DNA from: DATMBL01 sp050735975
GTDB taxonomy: Bacteria > Desulfobacterota > Binatia > UBA9968
NCBI GenBank assembly: GCA_050735975.1
Contig: JBOHVS010000321.1
Span: forward strand, 1 to 24,529
Direction: 5' to 3'
DNA length: 24,529 nt
The position numbers and the translations under genes were made by a program. The notes below the pieces were generated by a model that had not been told where the DNA came from, searched no databases, and was given only the letters and a program-made list of their open reading frames with translations. Shown here piece by piece: positions 1 through 7,544 of this stretch; within the stretch, counting starts at the first letter, position 1, and the number at the start of each line of letters is the position of its first letter.

Positions 1-2
1 CA

Positions 3-77
3 GGAAATAGCCGCGTTCAGCTTGCTGAGAAGCTAGATGAATACCGCAAACGCTTTGAAACCCTCTTCATTAAGTAA
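3..77 (+). CDS. C-terminal end of an unidentified protein (partial)
   Basis: An open frame enters from the left edge and stops at TAA 75-77, giving about 24 residues rich in Lys, Arg, Glu and Leu, ending in FETLFIK. The charge pattern suggests a terminal helix. The piece is too short to assign to a family, and an open frame of this length could occur by chance, so it is only a likely gene end. No terminator hairpin follows it. Confidence 0.4.
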   Translation, partial: GNSRVQLAEKLDEYRKRFETLFIK

Positions 78-165
78 ACTGTCAACGATTATCGAAGAGC
101 GCGACAATGAACACGCACAGCTCCCAAAGGAGTATTTGAGCTTCCGACTGATGTTCTGAGGAATG

Positions 166-232
166 CTTCGACGAGCTCAGCATGAACGGAAATTCGAACA
201 TGTATGCCGTTCTCCCTGAGCATAGTCGAAGG
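166..232. repeat. REP-like palindromic element
   Basis: Two inverted arms, 166-189 (CTTCGACGAGCTCAGC then ATGAACGG) and 207-232 (CCGTTCTCCCTGAGCATAGT then CGAAGG), can fold into an imperfect hairpin. The pattern of TTCGAC, GCTCAG and GAACGG on both arms is a style of dispersed palindrome common in environmental deltaproteobacterial genomes (from memory). Only one copy is present here. Confidence 0.6.
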
Positions 233-251
233 GGAACGGCGCAGGCAAGGC

Positions 252-404
252 TCAGGGATGTCTATGCGCTCGTTTATGTTTGCTCGACCAATAGACTACG
301 ATGAGGAGAGTGAGAAGGATCAGCCCCCAGTTCTTCAGGGCCCAATCCAGCATGGGGGCAAGTTCCAAATAAAGACCTCTGGCAAACTCTCTAACAAGAT
401 CCAT
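252..404 (-). CDS. Small single-pass membrane protein, 50 residues, unknown function
   Basis: The frame starts at ATG 404-402 and stops at TGA 254-252. A strong ribosome binding site, GGGAGGT, lies five bases before this ATG; longer in-frame starts upstream lack one, so this start is chosen. The protein has an amphipathic N-terminal part (residues 1-25), one hydrophobic span at about 27-38 (GLILLTLLIVVY) and a basic tail with KHKR and HRH. This is the layout of a small membrane-anchored protein with its basic tail in the cytoplasm. No family was recognised. A sigma-54-like promoter lies about 60 bases upstream. The + strand frame over the same region (204-605) has no good start site and an unnatural composition, so I treat it as a shadow. 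Confidence 0.6.
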   Translation of the reverse strand: MDLVREFARGLYLELAPMLDWALKNWGLILLTLLIVVYWSSKHKRAHRHP

Positions 405-463
405 GGGCCACCTCCCGGAAAAGCGTTGCGCGTACGGGCCTGTGGCAAGTGGATAGTAGAACG

Positions 464-479
464 AGCAAGATCCGTGCAC
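464..479 (-). promoter_or_regulatory. Sigma-54-like promoter for the 50-residue membrane protein
   Basis: Read on the minus strand the site is GTGCACGGATCTTGCT, against the consensus TGGCACG-N4-TTGCW. The CACG block and the TTGCT element match with correct spacing, but the first G of the -24 GG is replaced by T. The expected start is near 453, leaving about 50 untranslated bases before ATG 404. The lost G makes this weaker than the other two candidates. Bases 480-692, between this site and the next gene end, show nothing else I can support. Confidence 0.35.
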
Positions 480-692
480 TCGACTTCAGCCGTAGATCTC
501 GTCCACGGAAGCAAGCGGCTAATAGGGGGCAAGCCTTACAAAACGGGCCAAGTTCGGTCGATTGTGTCAGTTCGTCTGCTTAAAAAATTCTTGGCGCTAC
601 GCTAAAAAAGCCCAGACTTGTACTATCCGAACGCTCCATAGGAACAGTTTTGCGCGAGCGGTTGTGGTAGCTGGTGAAACTTGCGGGGTGGA

Positions 693-1553
693 CTAGGCGA
701 GCGCCTTGATGAAAGCGCGTCTGAGAAAGACGCCGATCAGGTGTCGTTTGTACTCCCCGCTGCCCTGGAGATCGTCCACTGGATCGGCCGCCTCAGCCAA
801 CGCTTGGGCGGCGTCAGGGAGTTGCTGTTCGACCTGGCCTCGAAAACCAAGGAGCAGGGCATCCGTTTCGTCGGAGCGGCTCGGTACTGTGCTCACGCTC
901 CCAACCACGGCTCGGGCTTTTCGGACGTTCTTGCCGCCGGTATCGGTTTCTAATACCAGGGCAAGTCCCAGAGTCGGACGTTCGTGCGTTTGAAACTTGA
1001 CGTACGCCGCGCGCTGAGAATTGGACAATACGGCAATGTCAACGGCGGTGAGAAGCTCATCGGCTCCTAACGACGTTTCGTAAGCGCCGGTGATAAGTTT
1101 GTCTATCGGTACGGTCCTTTCGCCGTTTTTTCCTTGAACACGTGCTTTGGCTTCGAGAGCGATCAGCAAAGTGGCTGGGTCGGAGTGGGGTTCGGCAAAG
1201 CAGAGATTACCGCCGAGCGTTCCCGTGGCTCGGACACGGATATTCGCGACCTGGGTTTCCATTTCCGCGAGCACGGGGAGTTTCTCTTTAACAACAGCGG
1301 ACCGTTCAATGGCGCGGTGCGTCACGCCGCTGCCGATTATAAGGGTGGAGTTGTTGGCTTCGATTTTGTTCAAACCAGGAATGGTTTTTACGTCCACTAA
1401 ATGCTCATAGCGCAGAAGATCATGCTTCATCGCGAGCAGCAGTTCTGTGCCGCCGGCATAGAGGCGGCCTTTCTCGCCAAATTCCGCAAGCATCTGCGAG
1501 GCTTCAGAGATATTTTTTGGCTGATGAATGTTGAAACGTCTTAGGGGCATCAT
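693..1553 (-). CDS. FAD-binding (medium) subunit of a molybdenum hydroxylase, xanthine dehydrogenase / CoxM type
   Basis: The subunit carries FAD and passes electrons from the [2Fe-2S] subunit to the final acceptor. About 286 residues, the usual length. Visible motifs are the FAD-binding AGGTELL at residues 33-39 and TLGGNL at 112-117, followed by the HSDPATLL stretch; the C-terminal part resembles the CO-dehydrogenase flavoprotein C-domain. I chose ATG 1553 (a double ATG); a TTG lies four codons upstream. No strong ribosome binding site is visible, so translation may depend on the gene before it. It is the last gene of the leftward molybdenum hydroxylase set, 62 bases after the large subunit, and that spacer is an imperfect palindrome. 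The family is clear; the substrate is unknown. Confidence 0.9.
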   Translation of the reverse strand: MMPLRRFNIHQPKNISEASQMLAEFGEKGRLYAGGTELLLAMKHDLLRYEHLVDVKTIPGLNKIEANNSTLIIGSGVTHRAIERSAVVKEKLPVLAEMETQVANIRVRATGTLGGNLCFAEPHSDPATLLIALEAKARVQGKNGERTVPIDKLITGAYETSLGADELLTAVDIAVLSNSQRAAYVKFQTHERPTLGLALVLETDTGGKNVRKARAVVGSVSTVPSRSDETDALLLGFRGQVEQQLPDAAQALAEAADPVDDLQGSGEYKRHLIGVFLRRAFIKALA

Positions 1554-1567
1554 AGCGTCACACAAAA

Positions 1568-1612
1568 ATGAAAACGGAAAGCAGAATTATGAAATCCGCT
1601 TTCAGCTTTCAT
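1568..1612. repeat. Imperfect palindrome between large and FAD subunit genes
   Basis: Arms 1568-1588 and 1592-1612 are reverse complements at 17 of 21 positions around a three-base loop, with ATGAAA at both outer ends. It fills almost the entire spacer, so the mRNA would fold into a long hairpin between the two cistrons. There is no T-run, so it is not a standard terminator. Confidence 0.6.
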
Positions 1613-1615
1613 CCG

Positions 1616-3898
1616 TCATTTTTTATCCTTGTTTTTCAGGGCCCGCCAGACTCTTTCGGGCGTGAGCGGCGCCTGCCTTATGCGCACACCGACGGCGCGG
1701 TCAACAGCGTTAGCGATATTGGCGGCCATCGAATTGAGCGACGCTTCGCCGCCGCCCTTGGCTCCATACGGTCCGACCCCATCCTGATTCTGCACGAGGT
1801 GCAGCTCGACTTCCTTCGGCAGATCGGAAAACTTCGGCAGACGATAATCAAGAATCGATCCGTTGACGAGCTGCGCGCCTTCATAGACGAGCTCTTCAAA
1901 CAAGCCGATCCCCATGCCCATGGTGGCCGCGCCGATATCCTGGCCTTCCGCCAATGCCGGGTTGATCGCCAATCCAACGTCGCCGACGGTGGCGAGTTTT
2001 TCCATGGTGATTTTGCCGGTCTCTTCGTCTACGGAAACCTCTACGCCGGTGCAGGCGGCTTCCCAGAAGACCGGCAGTTGAGAAAACTTGCCGGACTTGC
2101 GAATGTATGCGCGGCCGATGACCTCGCCATCCGGCAGCGCGTAAAACTTGCTGATCACTTCGGACCAGTTCAACTGCGCTTCGCCGCAGCGCACCCCGCC
2201 GCGAACGACTTGGATCTGCTCGACTTTGACCTTTAAAACGTCCGCAGCCATGACGACCATCTGCTGGATCGCTTCGCGGCTTGCTTCCAATACCGCGCTG
2301 CCCATTAAAGTTGTGGTGCGGCTGGCGCCCGTCGAACGGTCATAAGGCGTGATCGCCGTATCCGAGGAGATGACGCGGACATTTTCGAAGGGCACGCCCA
2401 GCTCTTCGGCGGCGATCTGCGGAATGACCGTGTGGCTGCCTTGACCCAGTTCCGTGCTGCCGGTCATGATCGTTACGGAGCCGTCGGCGTGCACACGGAC
2501 CGCGGTCGATGTCAGCGGATAAGCGCCGGCGTCGCTGCCGGAGCAGGCGACGGTCCGGCCATGGCCTTTCGGTAGGGGCTTGCCCCAGCCGATGGCCCTG
2601 GCAGCCGTATCCAGGTCTTCTTTCAACGTGCCGTCAAAAGGGCGCATACCGGGGAAAAATTCCTCGCCCGGCTTTGCCGCGTTGGCCAAACGAAATTCAT
2701 AGGGATCTTTGCCGATCTTGGCAGCCAGCTCGTCGATCTGCGATTCCCCGGGTAGGGTCACTTGAGCGCAGCCGAAGCCACGATAAGAACTGGCAGGCAC
2801 CGTATTCGTATAGAGAGAACGATTCTCAATCAAAACATTCGCAATCGCATAGGGACCGACGCAACGGTTGGTCGACTTCTCGACCACCAGCGGGCTGTTC
2901 TCGGCATAGGCGCCGGTATTCATCAGAATCTTTGCCTGACGCGCGATGATCTTACCGCTGGCATCCACCGCCGTGCGCATCCAGGTGTAGGCATCGTCGC
3001 TACGCGTGGTCAGCATGGCTTCTTCAACGGTCAGTTGCAGTTTTACGGATCGTTTGGCTTTCCAGGAGCAAGCGGCAACCAGCGGTTCGATTTTGGTGTA
3101 GGACTTGCTCCCATAACCGCCGCCAACGAAGGGGACGATTAAACGGACCTGACTGACGGGAAGGTTAAAAACCGCTTTCAAATCATGCCGCACCATGAAG
3201 GGATGCTGCGCTGAGGAATAGATCGTCACGCCCTGGTCATTGACGTCGGCGATGGCGACGTAGGGTTCCATGGCATAGGCGTAGGTCATCGGGAAGTAGT
3301 ACTCACCCTCGACCACGGCCGCGGCGTTTTTGAAGGCCGTCTCGACATCGCCCCATTGGATCTTATGTGTCTGGCAGATATTTGTGCCTTTACCCGCGGT
3401 TACTTCTCCTTCGAAGCCGCGCAGCGCGCCGGCCTCGAATTGCCTCTGGTGCAACAAAGGCGAGTCCTGCGCCGAGGCTTCTTGCGGCGTGAAGACGGCC
3501 CTTAGCTCTTCGTACTTGACTTCGATAAATTCGAGCGCCTCGAAGGCGGTACGTTCGTCGGCGGCTACCACCGCGGCAACCGGCTCGCCGGCATAGCGGA
3601 CTTTTTCGATGGCGAGCAGCGGATGATCTTTGACGGCATGGCCGTAATAAGGGTTTAACCCTTCAAGATCGTTGCCGGCCACGACGCAATACACGCCGGG
3701 ACGGGCCTCCGCTTTCGATTTGTCGATGGAAACAATTTTGGCGTGCGCGTAAGGGCTGCGTAGAACCTTTGCGTAGGCCATGCCGATGAGTTTGAGATCG
3801 GCGACATACTGGGCCTTGCCGGTTACTTTGACCCGGCCGTCCCGGCGGGGCAGCGATTTATTAACGACCTGAAAATCGGTTTTCTTCTCCGCGCTCAC
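1616..3898 (-). CDS. Molybdopterin-binding large subunit of a xanthine-dehydrogenase-family hydroxylase
   Basis: Catalytic subunit that hydroxylates an activated carbon with water-derived oxygen using Mo-molybdopterin cytosine dinucleotide. 760 residues. Motifs in order: GGGYGSK at 259-265, YRGFG at 372-376, GSTELGQGSH at 480-489, TGASRTT at 523-529 and KGGGEAS at 714-720, whose Glu718 matches the catalytic Glu of the family. The loop SSYRGFGC is xanthine-dehydrogenase-like and is not the AYxCSFR loop of form I CO dehydrogenase, so this is an organic-substrate hydroxylase. I chose GTG 3898, which overlaps the TGA of the small subunit gene as GTGA and has AAGGAGAG six bases before it; a longer frame back to 3976 lacks these. 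The start implies translational coupling. Possible substrates include purines, nicotinate-like rings, aldehydes or aromatic acyl-CoA; none is favoured by the sequence alone. Confidence 0.93.
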   Translation of the reverse strand: MSAEKKTDFQVVNKSLPRRDGRVKVTGKAQYVADLKLIGMAYAKVLRSPYAHAKIVSIDKSKAEARPGVYCVVAGNDLEGLNPYYGHAVKDHPLLAIEKVRYAGEPVAAVVAADERTAFEALEFIEVKYEELRAVFTPQEASAQDSPLLHQRQFEAGALRGFEGEVTAGKGTNICQTHKIQWGDVETAFKNAAAVVEGEYYFPMTYAYAMEPYVAIADVNDQGVTIYSSAQHPFMVRHDLKAVFNLPVSQVRLIVPFVGGGYGSKSYTKIEPLVAACSWKAKRSVKLQLTVEEAMLTTRSDDAYTWMRTAVDASGKIIARQAKILMNTGAYAENSPLVVEKSTNRCVGPYAIANVLIENRSLYTNTVPASSYRGFGCAQVTLPGESQIDELAAKIGKDPYEFRLANAAKPGEEFFPGMRPFDGTLKEDLDTAARAIGWGKPLPKGHGRTVACSGSDAGAYPLTSTAVRVHADGSVTIMTGSTELGQGSHTVIPQIAAEELGVPFENVRVISSDTAITPYDRSTGASRTTTLMGSAVLEASREAIQQMVVMAADVLKVKVEQIQVVRGGVRCGEAQLNWSEVISKFYALPDGEVIGRAYIRKSGKFSQLPVFWEAACTGVEVSVDEETGKITMEKLATVGDVGLAINPALAEGQDIGAATMGMGIGLFEELVYEGAQLVNGSILDYRLPKFSDLPKEVELHLVQNQDGVGPYGAKGGGEASLNSMAANIANAVDRAVGVRIRQAPLTPERVWRALKNKDKK

Positions 3899-4374
3899 TT
3901 TTTGCTCTCCTTCGCCATCGTTTCGGCGGCACGCTGGATTGCGGTAATGATGGGAACATAGCCGGTGCAACGGCAAATGTTACCGTCCATATAATGAATG
4001 ATTTCATCGCGCGTCGGCCTGGGATTTTCGTCCAGCAAGGCTTTGGCCGACATGATCATGCCGGGCGTGCAATAGCCGCATTGAAAAGCGAACTCGTCGA
4101 TGAACGCCTGCTGCAGCGGATGAAGCGTGCCGTCGGGCTTCTCCAAGCCTTCGATGGTCGTGACGCTTTTGCCGCGCGCTTCGTAGGCGAGAAAGGTACA
4201 GGAGCTGGCCGGCAGCCCGTTCACCAAAACCGTGCAGGCGCCGCAGACCTGCACTTCACAGGACACTTTGGTGCCGTTCAGATTGAGCTGGTTACGCAGA
4301 ACTTCGGCGATGGTTTCTTCCGGTCCGCACTCTACCGCGCAGGGTTTGCCGTTTAAAACAAATTGTAGATTCAC
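3895..4374 (-). CDS. [2Fe-2S] small subunit of the molybdenum hydroxylase
   Basis: Electron-transfer subunit with two [2Fe-2S] clusters. Of 159 residues, Cys39, Cys44, Cys47 and Cys59 form the plant-ferredoxin-type site, and Cys99, Cys102, Cys134 and Cys136 (CGYC and CRC motifs) the helical site next to the molybdenum cofactor. All eight ligands are present and the length is normal. The start is GTG 4374 with CAGGAG upstream; no in-frame ATG fits. Its stop overlaps the GTG of the large subunit. The order small, large, FAD is one of the usual orders for this enzyme class. It has no signal peptide, so the enzyme is cytoplasmic. Confidence 0.94.
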   Translation of the reverse strand: MNLQFVLNGKPCAVECGPEETIAEVLRNQLNLNGTKVSCEVQVCGACTVLVNGLPASSCTFLAYEARGKSVTTIEGLEKPDGTLHPLQQAFIDEFAFQCGYCTPGMIMSAKALLDENPRPTRDEIIHYMDGNICRCTGYVPIITAIQRAAETMAKESKK

Positions 4375-4386
4375 CTTCGTCTCCTG

Positions 4387-4478
4387 AAACCAGTCTCGCG
4401 TCCCGAGTCTTGGGTCTCGGGTTCTGGGGGGATTCTGAGTTGAACGCGAGACTCTAGACCCGAGACTCGAAACTCTTT
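4387..4478. repeat. Degenerate tandem GTCTCG-type repeat with inverted symmetry
   Basis: The spacer between the LLM oxidoreductase and the small subunit gene is built almost wholly from variants of GTCTCGGGTCTCG on the left and CGAGACTCTAGACCCGAG on the right. The two halves are roughly inverted copies of each other. A sister repeat lies at 6441-6508. Confidence 0.6.
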
Positions 4479-5501
4479 TCAGTTGTAACGCGGAAGAATA
4501 TTTTCAGCCCACAGCTCCATTTGCCGGCTCAAGCTATCCATGGTGGGATAAATGATCTTCAGTTCGAAATGCTGCACGCCGTTCTCGATGAATTCATCGA
4601 TTCTGCGCTTGACATCATCCACGGAGCCAAAAATATGCCGATCGAGAGCAAACTGCATGCTGTTGATATCGCGCTCGTAACTTTCGCTGCTGGTCTTCAG
4701 AGTCGGCATCGCGAGATTGAGCCCCTCGTCACGCGTTTTGGCAATCGTCGCAAGTTTCTCCACCGCGATGGTGATCTGCTTCGGATCACGGCCGTTGTCG
4801 CGCGCGGTCTCGGCCAAGATGTCGCAGCCGACCTTCATCTCTTTGGGAGAGAGCCAACCCGGGATCCAGCCTTCGCCGTATTTGCCGGCGCGTTTTGCCG
4901 CCAACTTCATCCAGCCGCCGACCCAGACCGGCGGATGCGGTTTCTGAACCGGCTTCGGATAGACCTCGGCGTTTTTGAACTCGATGAAGTCTCCTTTGTA
5001 GGCCGCCATGGGCTGGGTCCAAACGGCTTTCATCGCTTCGATATATTCATCGGTGCGGTCGCCGCGCCGCTCGTAGGGCACGCCGAACACGCCAAATTCA
5101 TCCGACTCCCGCGTCGCCTTGGAGCCGAGCCCGACGCCGACCAGCAAACGGCCGTTGGCGAGGTGATCCAAAGTCGAGTACTGTTTCGCCGCGTAAATCG
5201 GGTTGCGGCAGGGCATGACTAAACATGCCACACCTAAAACAATCTTCTTAGTCTCCGCCGCCAGGTACGAAAGGATCGTGGTGGCTTCGAAGAAATTCGC
5301 CTCTTGTGAATCAGTAAGCGCTTCCGCGGCACCGGAAGAAATATGATGACGGTGCATTTCCGAGCTCCAGACCACATGGTCGTGCACCCAGATCGCATCG
5401 AATCCTAATTCCTCGGCCGACTTGGCAGCGTTAACAATGTTTTCAATGCTGGAGAGCGGGCCAGAGTTCGGCACTCTCACGCCGAAGGAAATTCTGTTCA
5501 T
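4479..5501 (-). CDS. LLM-class flavin-dependent oxidoreductase (bacterial luciferase family)
   Basis: TIM-barrel flavin or F420-dependent oxidoreductase of 340 residues; members of the family are monooxygenases, reductases or dehydrogenases. Family signatures are the N-terminal ISFGVRVPNSG, the FDAIWVHDH block at 35-42, LANGRLLVGVGLG at 114-126 and the C-terminal HFELKI strand. The start ATG 5501 has AGGAGT seven bases upstream, and that binding site contains the TAG stop of the hydrolase gene, nine bases away, so the two are tightly coupled. It differs clearly from the other LLM gene at 6513-7511, so this is not a recent tandem duplication. Sequence alone does not tell FMN from F420. Confidence 0.9.
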   Translation of the reverse strand: MNRISFGVRVPNSGPLSSIENIVNAAKSAEELGFDAIWVHDHVVWSSEMHRHHISSGAAEALTDSQEANFFEATTILSYLAAETKKIVLGVACLVMPCRNPIYAAKQYSTLDHLANGRLLVGVGLGSKATRESDEFGVFGVPYERRGDRTDEYIEAMKAVWTQPMAAYKGDFIEFKNAEVYPKPVQKPHPPVWVGGWMKLAAKRAGKYGEGWIPGWLSPKEMKVGCDILAETARDNGRDPKQITIAVEKLATIAKTRDEGLNLAMPTLKTSSESYERDINSMQFALDRHIFGSVDDVKRRIDEFIENGVQHFELKIIYPTMDSLSRQMELWAENILPRYN

Positions 5502-5510
5502 GAATAACTC

Positions 5511-6431
5511 CTATTTCTTTTCCGTGATTTCGACTTTGTGGTACTTGAGATGACGGTTGTACCAGTTGACGACGTTAGCGGCGACGTCGTCGAAATAATC
5601 GTTGTAGATGCCATAGTGGGTGGTCTGCTTGTAGAGAACGAGCTTCTTCGGTTCGCCGGCTCTTGCGTATAATTCAAATGACTGCTGTTCGGGCGTGACC
5701 GCGTCGTTTTCGACGGCGATGAACAGCGCGCCGCGCGGCGAGATTTTATCGACAACATCGATCGGGCTGTACTCCAAAATAGCTTCGGCGCAGGCGAGCG
5801 GCATGGCGTCTGGAATTTTGTCCGCGACGTCTTTCTTGATAGTAGTTGTTTGGCGCTCCGGGGTTTGCACCATAATGCCGCCTTCGCGCGCGCTGACCAT
5901 CGCACCTGAACCGGTGAGTACCCGTTTCTTGCGGTCTTCGTCGATGCTCTTCAAGTAATCAACCCATTCATATTCGCGCCGCATGGAGTGGAGCCAATCT
6001 CTCCCGCTGCTGACGCCGAGATAACTGACGCAGCATTTGACGCGCGGGTCGATGGCCGCGACGTACACCGCATTGCCGCCGCCGGTGCCGCCGGAGCCGT
6101 AAGTTGCGATGCGGTTGGGATCGATTTCGGCCCGGGTTTGCATGTACGTGATTGCGCTGCGGATGTCTTCGGCCTGCCACTTCGGCATCACCCAGCCGCG
6201 GTCATTGCCTTCGCTGTCGCCCCAGCCGCGATAGTCAAAGCAGAGACAAGCGTAGCCGGCCGCGCAAAGCTTCTCGAACATCATGATGTAGTGTTTGGCG
6301 TCTTTCAGTCCGAGAAAGCCCGGACCCTGCACGATACCGGGATAAGGTTTGCCCTGCTCGGAATCCGGCAGGTAGAGCACGCCGGCGAGCTTAATGCCTT
6401 CGCTGTAAAAATTTACCTTCTCCGTTCGCAT
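5511..6431 (-). CDS. Alpha/beta hydrolase, dienelactone-hydrolase / X-Pro peptidase-like, with atypical nucleophile elbow
   Basis: 306 residues with the alpha/beta hydrolase layout: a GxxLYLPD-like opening, oxyanion-hole region PGFLGL at 37-42, FDYRGWGDSEG at 65-75, elbow GGTGGG at 114-119, acid Asp243 (ENDAVTP) and His272 (THYGIYND). In most relatives the elbow is G-x-S-x-G-G with a catalytic Ser; here the aligned residue is Thr116, or by another alignment Gly, so the usual Ser is absent while Asp and His remain. The enzyme may use Thr, may be inactive, or may have another role. ATG 6431 has TGGAGT upstream. It sits between two LLM oxidoreductases in one direction, which suggests it hydrolyses a product of one of them (inference). 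No signal peptide is seen. Confidence 0.85.
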   Translation of the reverse strand: MRTEKVNFYSEGIKLAGVLYLPDSEQGKPYPGIVQGPGFLGLKDAKHYIMMFEKLCAAGYACLCFDYRGWGDSEGNDRGWVMPKWQAEDIRSAITYMQTRAEIDPNRIATYGSGGTGGGNAVYVAAIDPRVKCCVSYLGVSSGRDWLHSMRREYEWVDYLKSIDEDRKKRVLTGSGAMVSAREGGIMVQTPERQTTTIKKDVADKIPDAMPLACAEAILEYSPIDVVDKISPRGALFIAVENDAVTPEQQSFELYARAGEPKKLVLYKQTTHYGIYNDYFDDVAANVVNWYNRHLKYHKVEITEKK

Positions 6432-6440
6432 GTTTTACTC

Positions 6441-6508
6441 CAGTCTCGTGTCTCGCGTCTCGTGTTTCGCGCTCGAACTCGATACCCGAAACTCGGAACT
6501 CGAAACCA
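6441..6508. repeat. Degenerate tandem GTCTCG-type repeat
   Basis: The spacer between the LLM gene and the hydrolase gene consists of GTCTCGTGTCTCGCGTCTCG on the left and variants of CTCGAAC and CTCGGAAC on the right. It has the same composition and phase as the repeat at 4387-4478, and likewise abuts a stop codon. Confidence 0.55.
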
Positions 6509-6512
6509 TCCC

Positions 6513-7511
6513 TTAGGCCCGGACGACCGGCAGAACTTCTTGGCCCAACAAGTCGATTTGCTGGTACCAATCGGCGTAGCGGAAGCGCAGGTCGAAAACA
6601 ATATGATTGAGACCGGCTTCTTCGTATCGTTTGGTATCGCGAGCGATATCCGCCGGAGTCCCCGCCATGAGCAACCCTTCGATGTCTTCGACCTTGGAGA
6701 AGGTGCCGGATGCCGGTTTGACCCAAGTTTTCTTGCTAGGGGAGTTGCCTTCGTTGATCAGACCCTTGACGTTAACCTTACTGAGCGCGACGTCTCTGTT
6801 CTTATCAATGCTGGTGATTGGGATCGCACCGGTGGTGACCATGGGCCGTCCCGCTAGCTTGCACTGCTCTTCGAGGTACTTGACCATTTTATTGAAAGTA
6901 GCCGTGGGAATACGTCCAGGCATCCAGCCGTCGCAGTAATCCGCCGCGCGGCGGCAGGAAGCCGGTGTGCCACCGCCGTACCAAATCGGAATCTTTTTGC
7001 TCGGCGTCGGTTTGAGCTCAACGTCTTTGAAGTCGTAATAGTCGTCTTTGTAGCTGATCCTTTCACCGGCCCAGAACCGTCGGCAGAGCTGGGCGTTGAC
7101 CTTGGCTATGTTGGCGCGATCTTGCAAAGTAGTCTTTTTATAGCCGGCTGCTTCGAATTCATGGGGAAAGGTGCCGAGGCCAAGACCCATGATGATATTG
7201 CTGTCGCACAACGTGCTGAGGCCCGCCATGGCTTGCGCCAAATGAATCGGATGCCGGTGCGAGATCATCGTGCCGGTGCCGAGAATCAGTTTCTTACACA
7301 CCGTCGAGACGGCCGCGAGGATCAGCAATCCTTCGATGTGGGTATTATCTTCCCCCTCCATCCCGTGCGGTTCAAAGACCAGGTGGTCTCTGACCCAAAC
7401 CGAGTCAAAACCATAGGCCTCCGCCTTTTTCGATCCCTCGATGCATCTTTCGGCCGAGCCATACTCACAAAAATGGGGTAGCAGTAAGCCAAATTTGAGT
7501 TTCGTCGCCAT
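6513..7511 (-). CDS. LLM-class flavin-dependent oxidoreductase (second)
   Basis: 332-residue luciferase-family TIM barrel. Recognisable blocks are KFGLLLPHF at 6-14, FDSVWVRDH at 35-43, IIMGLGLGTFPHE at 106-118, and IPIWYGG followed by YCDGWMPG in the C-terminal half, where the family has the substrate-side loops. The start ATG 7511 is preceded by AAGGAGAG at good spacing. It is the second gene of the leftward run, 33 bases after the RpiR-type regulator. With the other LLM enzyme and the molybdenum hydroxylase it would supply successive oxidations of one substrate (inference). The cofactor and reaction are not determinable from the sequence. Confidence 0.9.
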   Translation of the reverse strand: MATKLKFGLLLPHFCEYGSAERCIEGSKKAEAYGFDSVWVRDHLVFEPHGMEGEDNTHIEGLLILAAVSTVCKKLILGTGTMISHRHPIHLAQAMAGLSTLCDSNIIMGLGLGTFPHEFEAAGYKKTTLQDRANIAKVNAQLCRRFWAGERISYKDDYYDFKDVELKPTPSKKIPIWYGGGTPASCRRAADYCDGWMPGRIPTATFNKMVKYLEEQCKLAGRPMVTTGAIPITSIDKNRDVALSKVNVKGLINEGNSPSKKTWVKPASGTFSKVEDIEGLLMAGTPADIARDTKRYEEAGLNHIVFDLRFRYADWYQQIDLLGQEVLPVVRA

Positions 7512-7544
7512 AGTAAACTCTCCTTTTCTTTAAACGGGCTGCAA

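Noticed and set aside
204..605. 133-codon frame on the + strand
   Set aside because: It starts inside a repeat arm and has random-like composition; the opposite-strand 50-residue gene is better supported.
1568..2236. 222-codon open frame on the + strand
   Set aside because: It is antisense to the molybdenum hydroxylase large subunit, has no ribosome binding site and unnatural composition.
5988..6857. 289-codon open frame on the + strand
   Set aside because: It runs antisense across two well-supported genes and a spacer; an artefact of codon bias.
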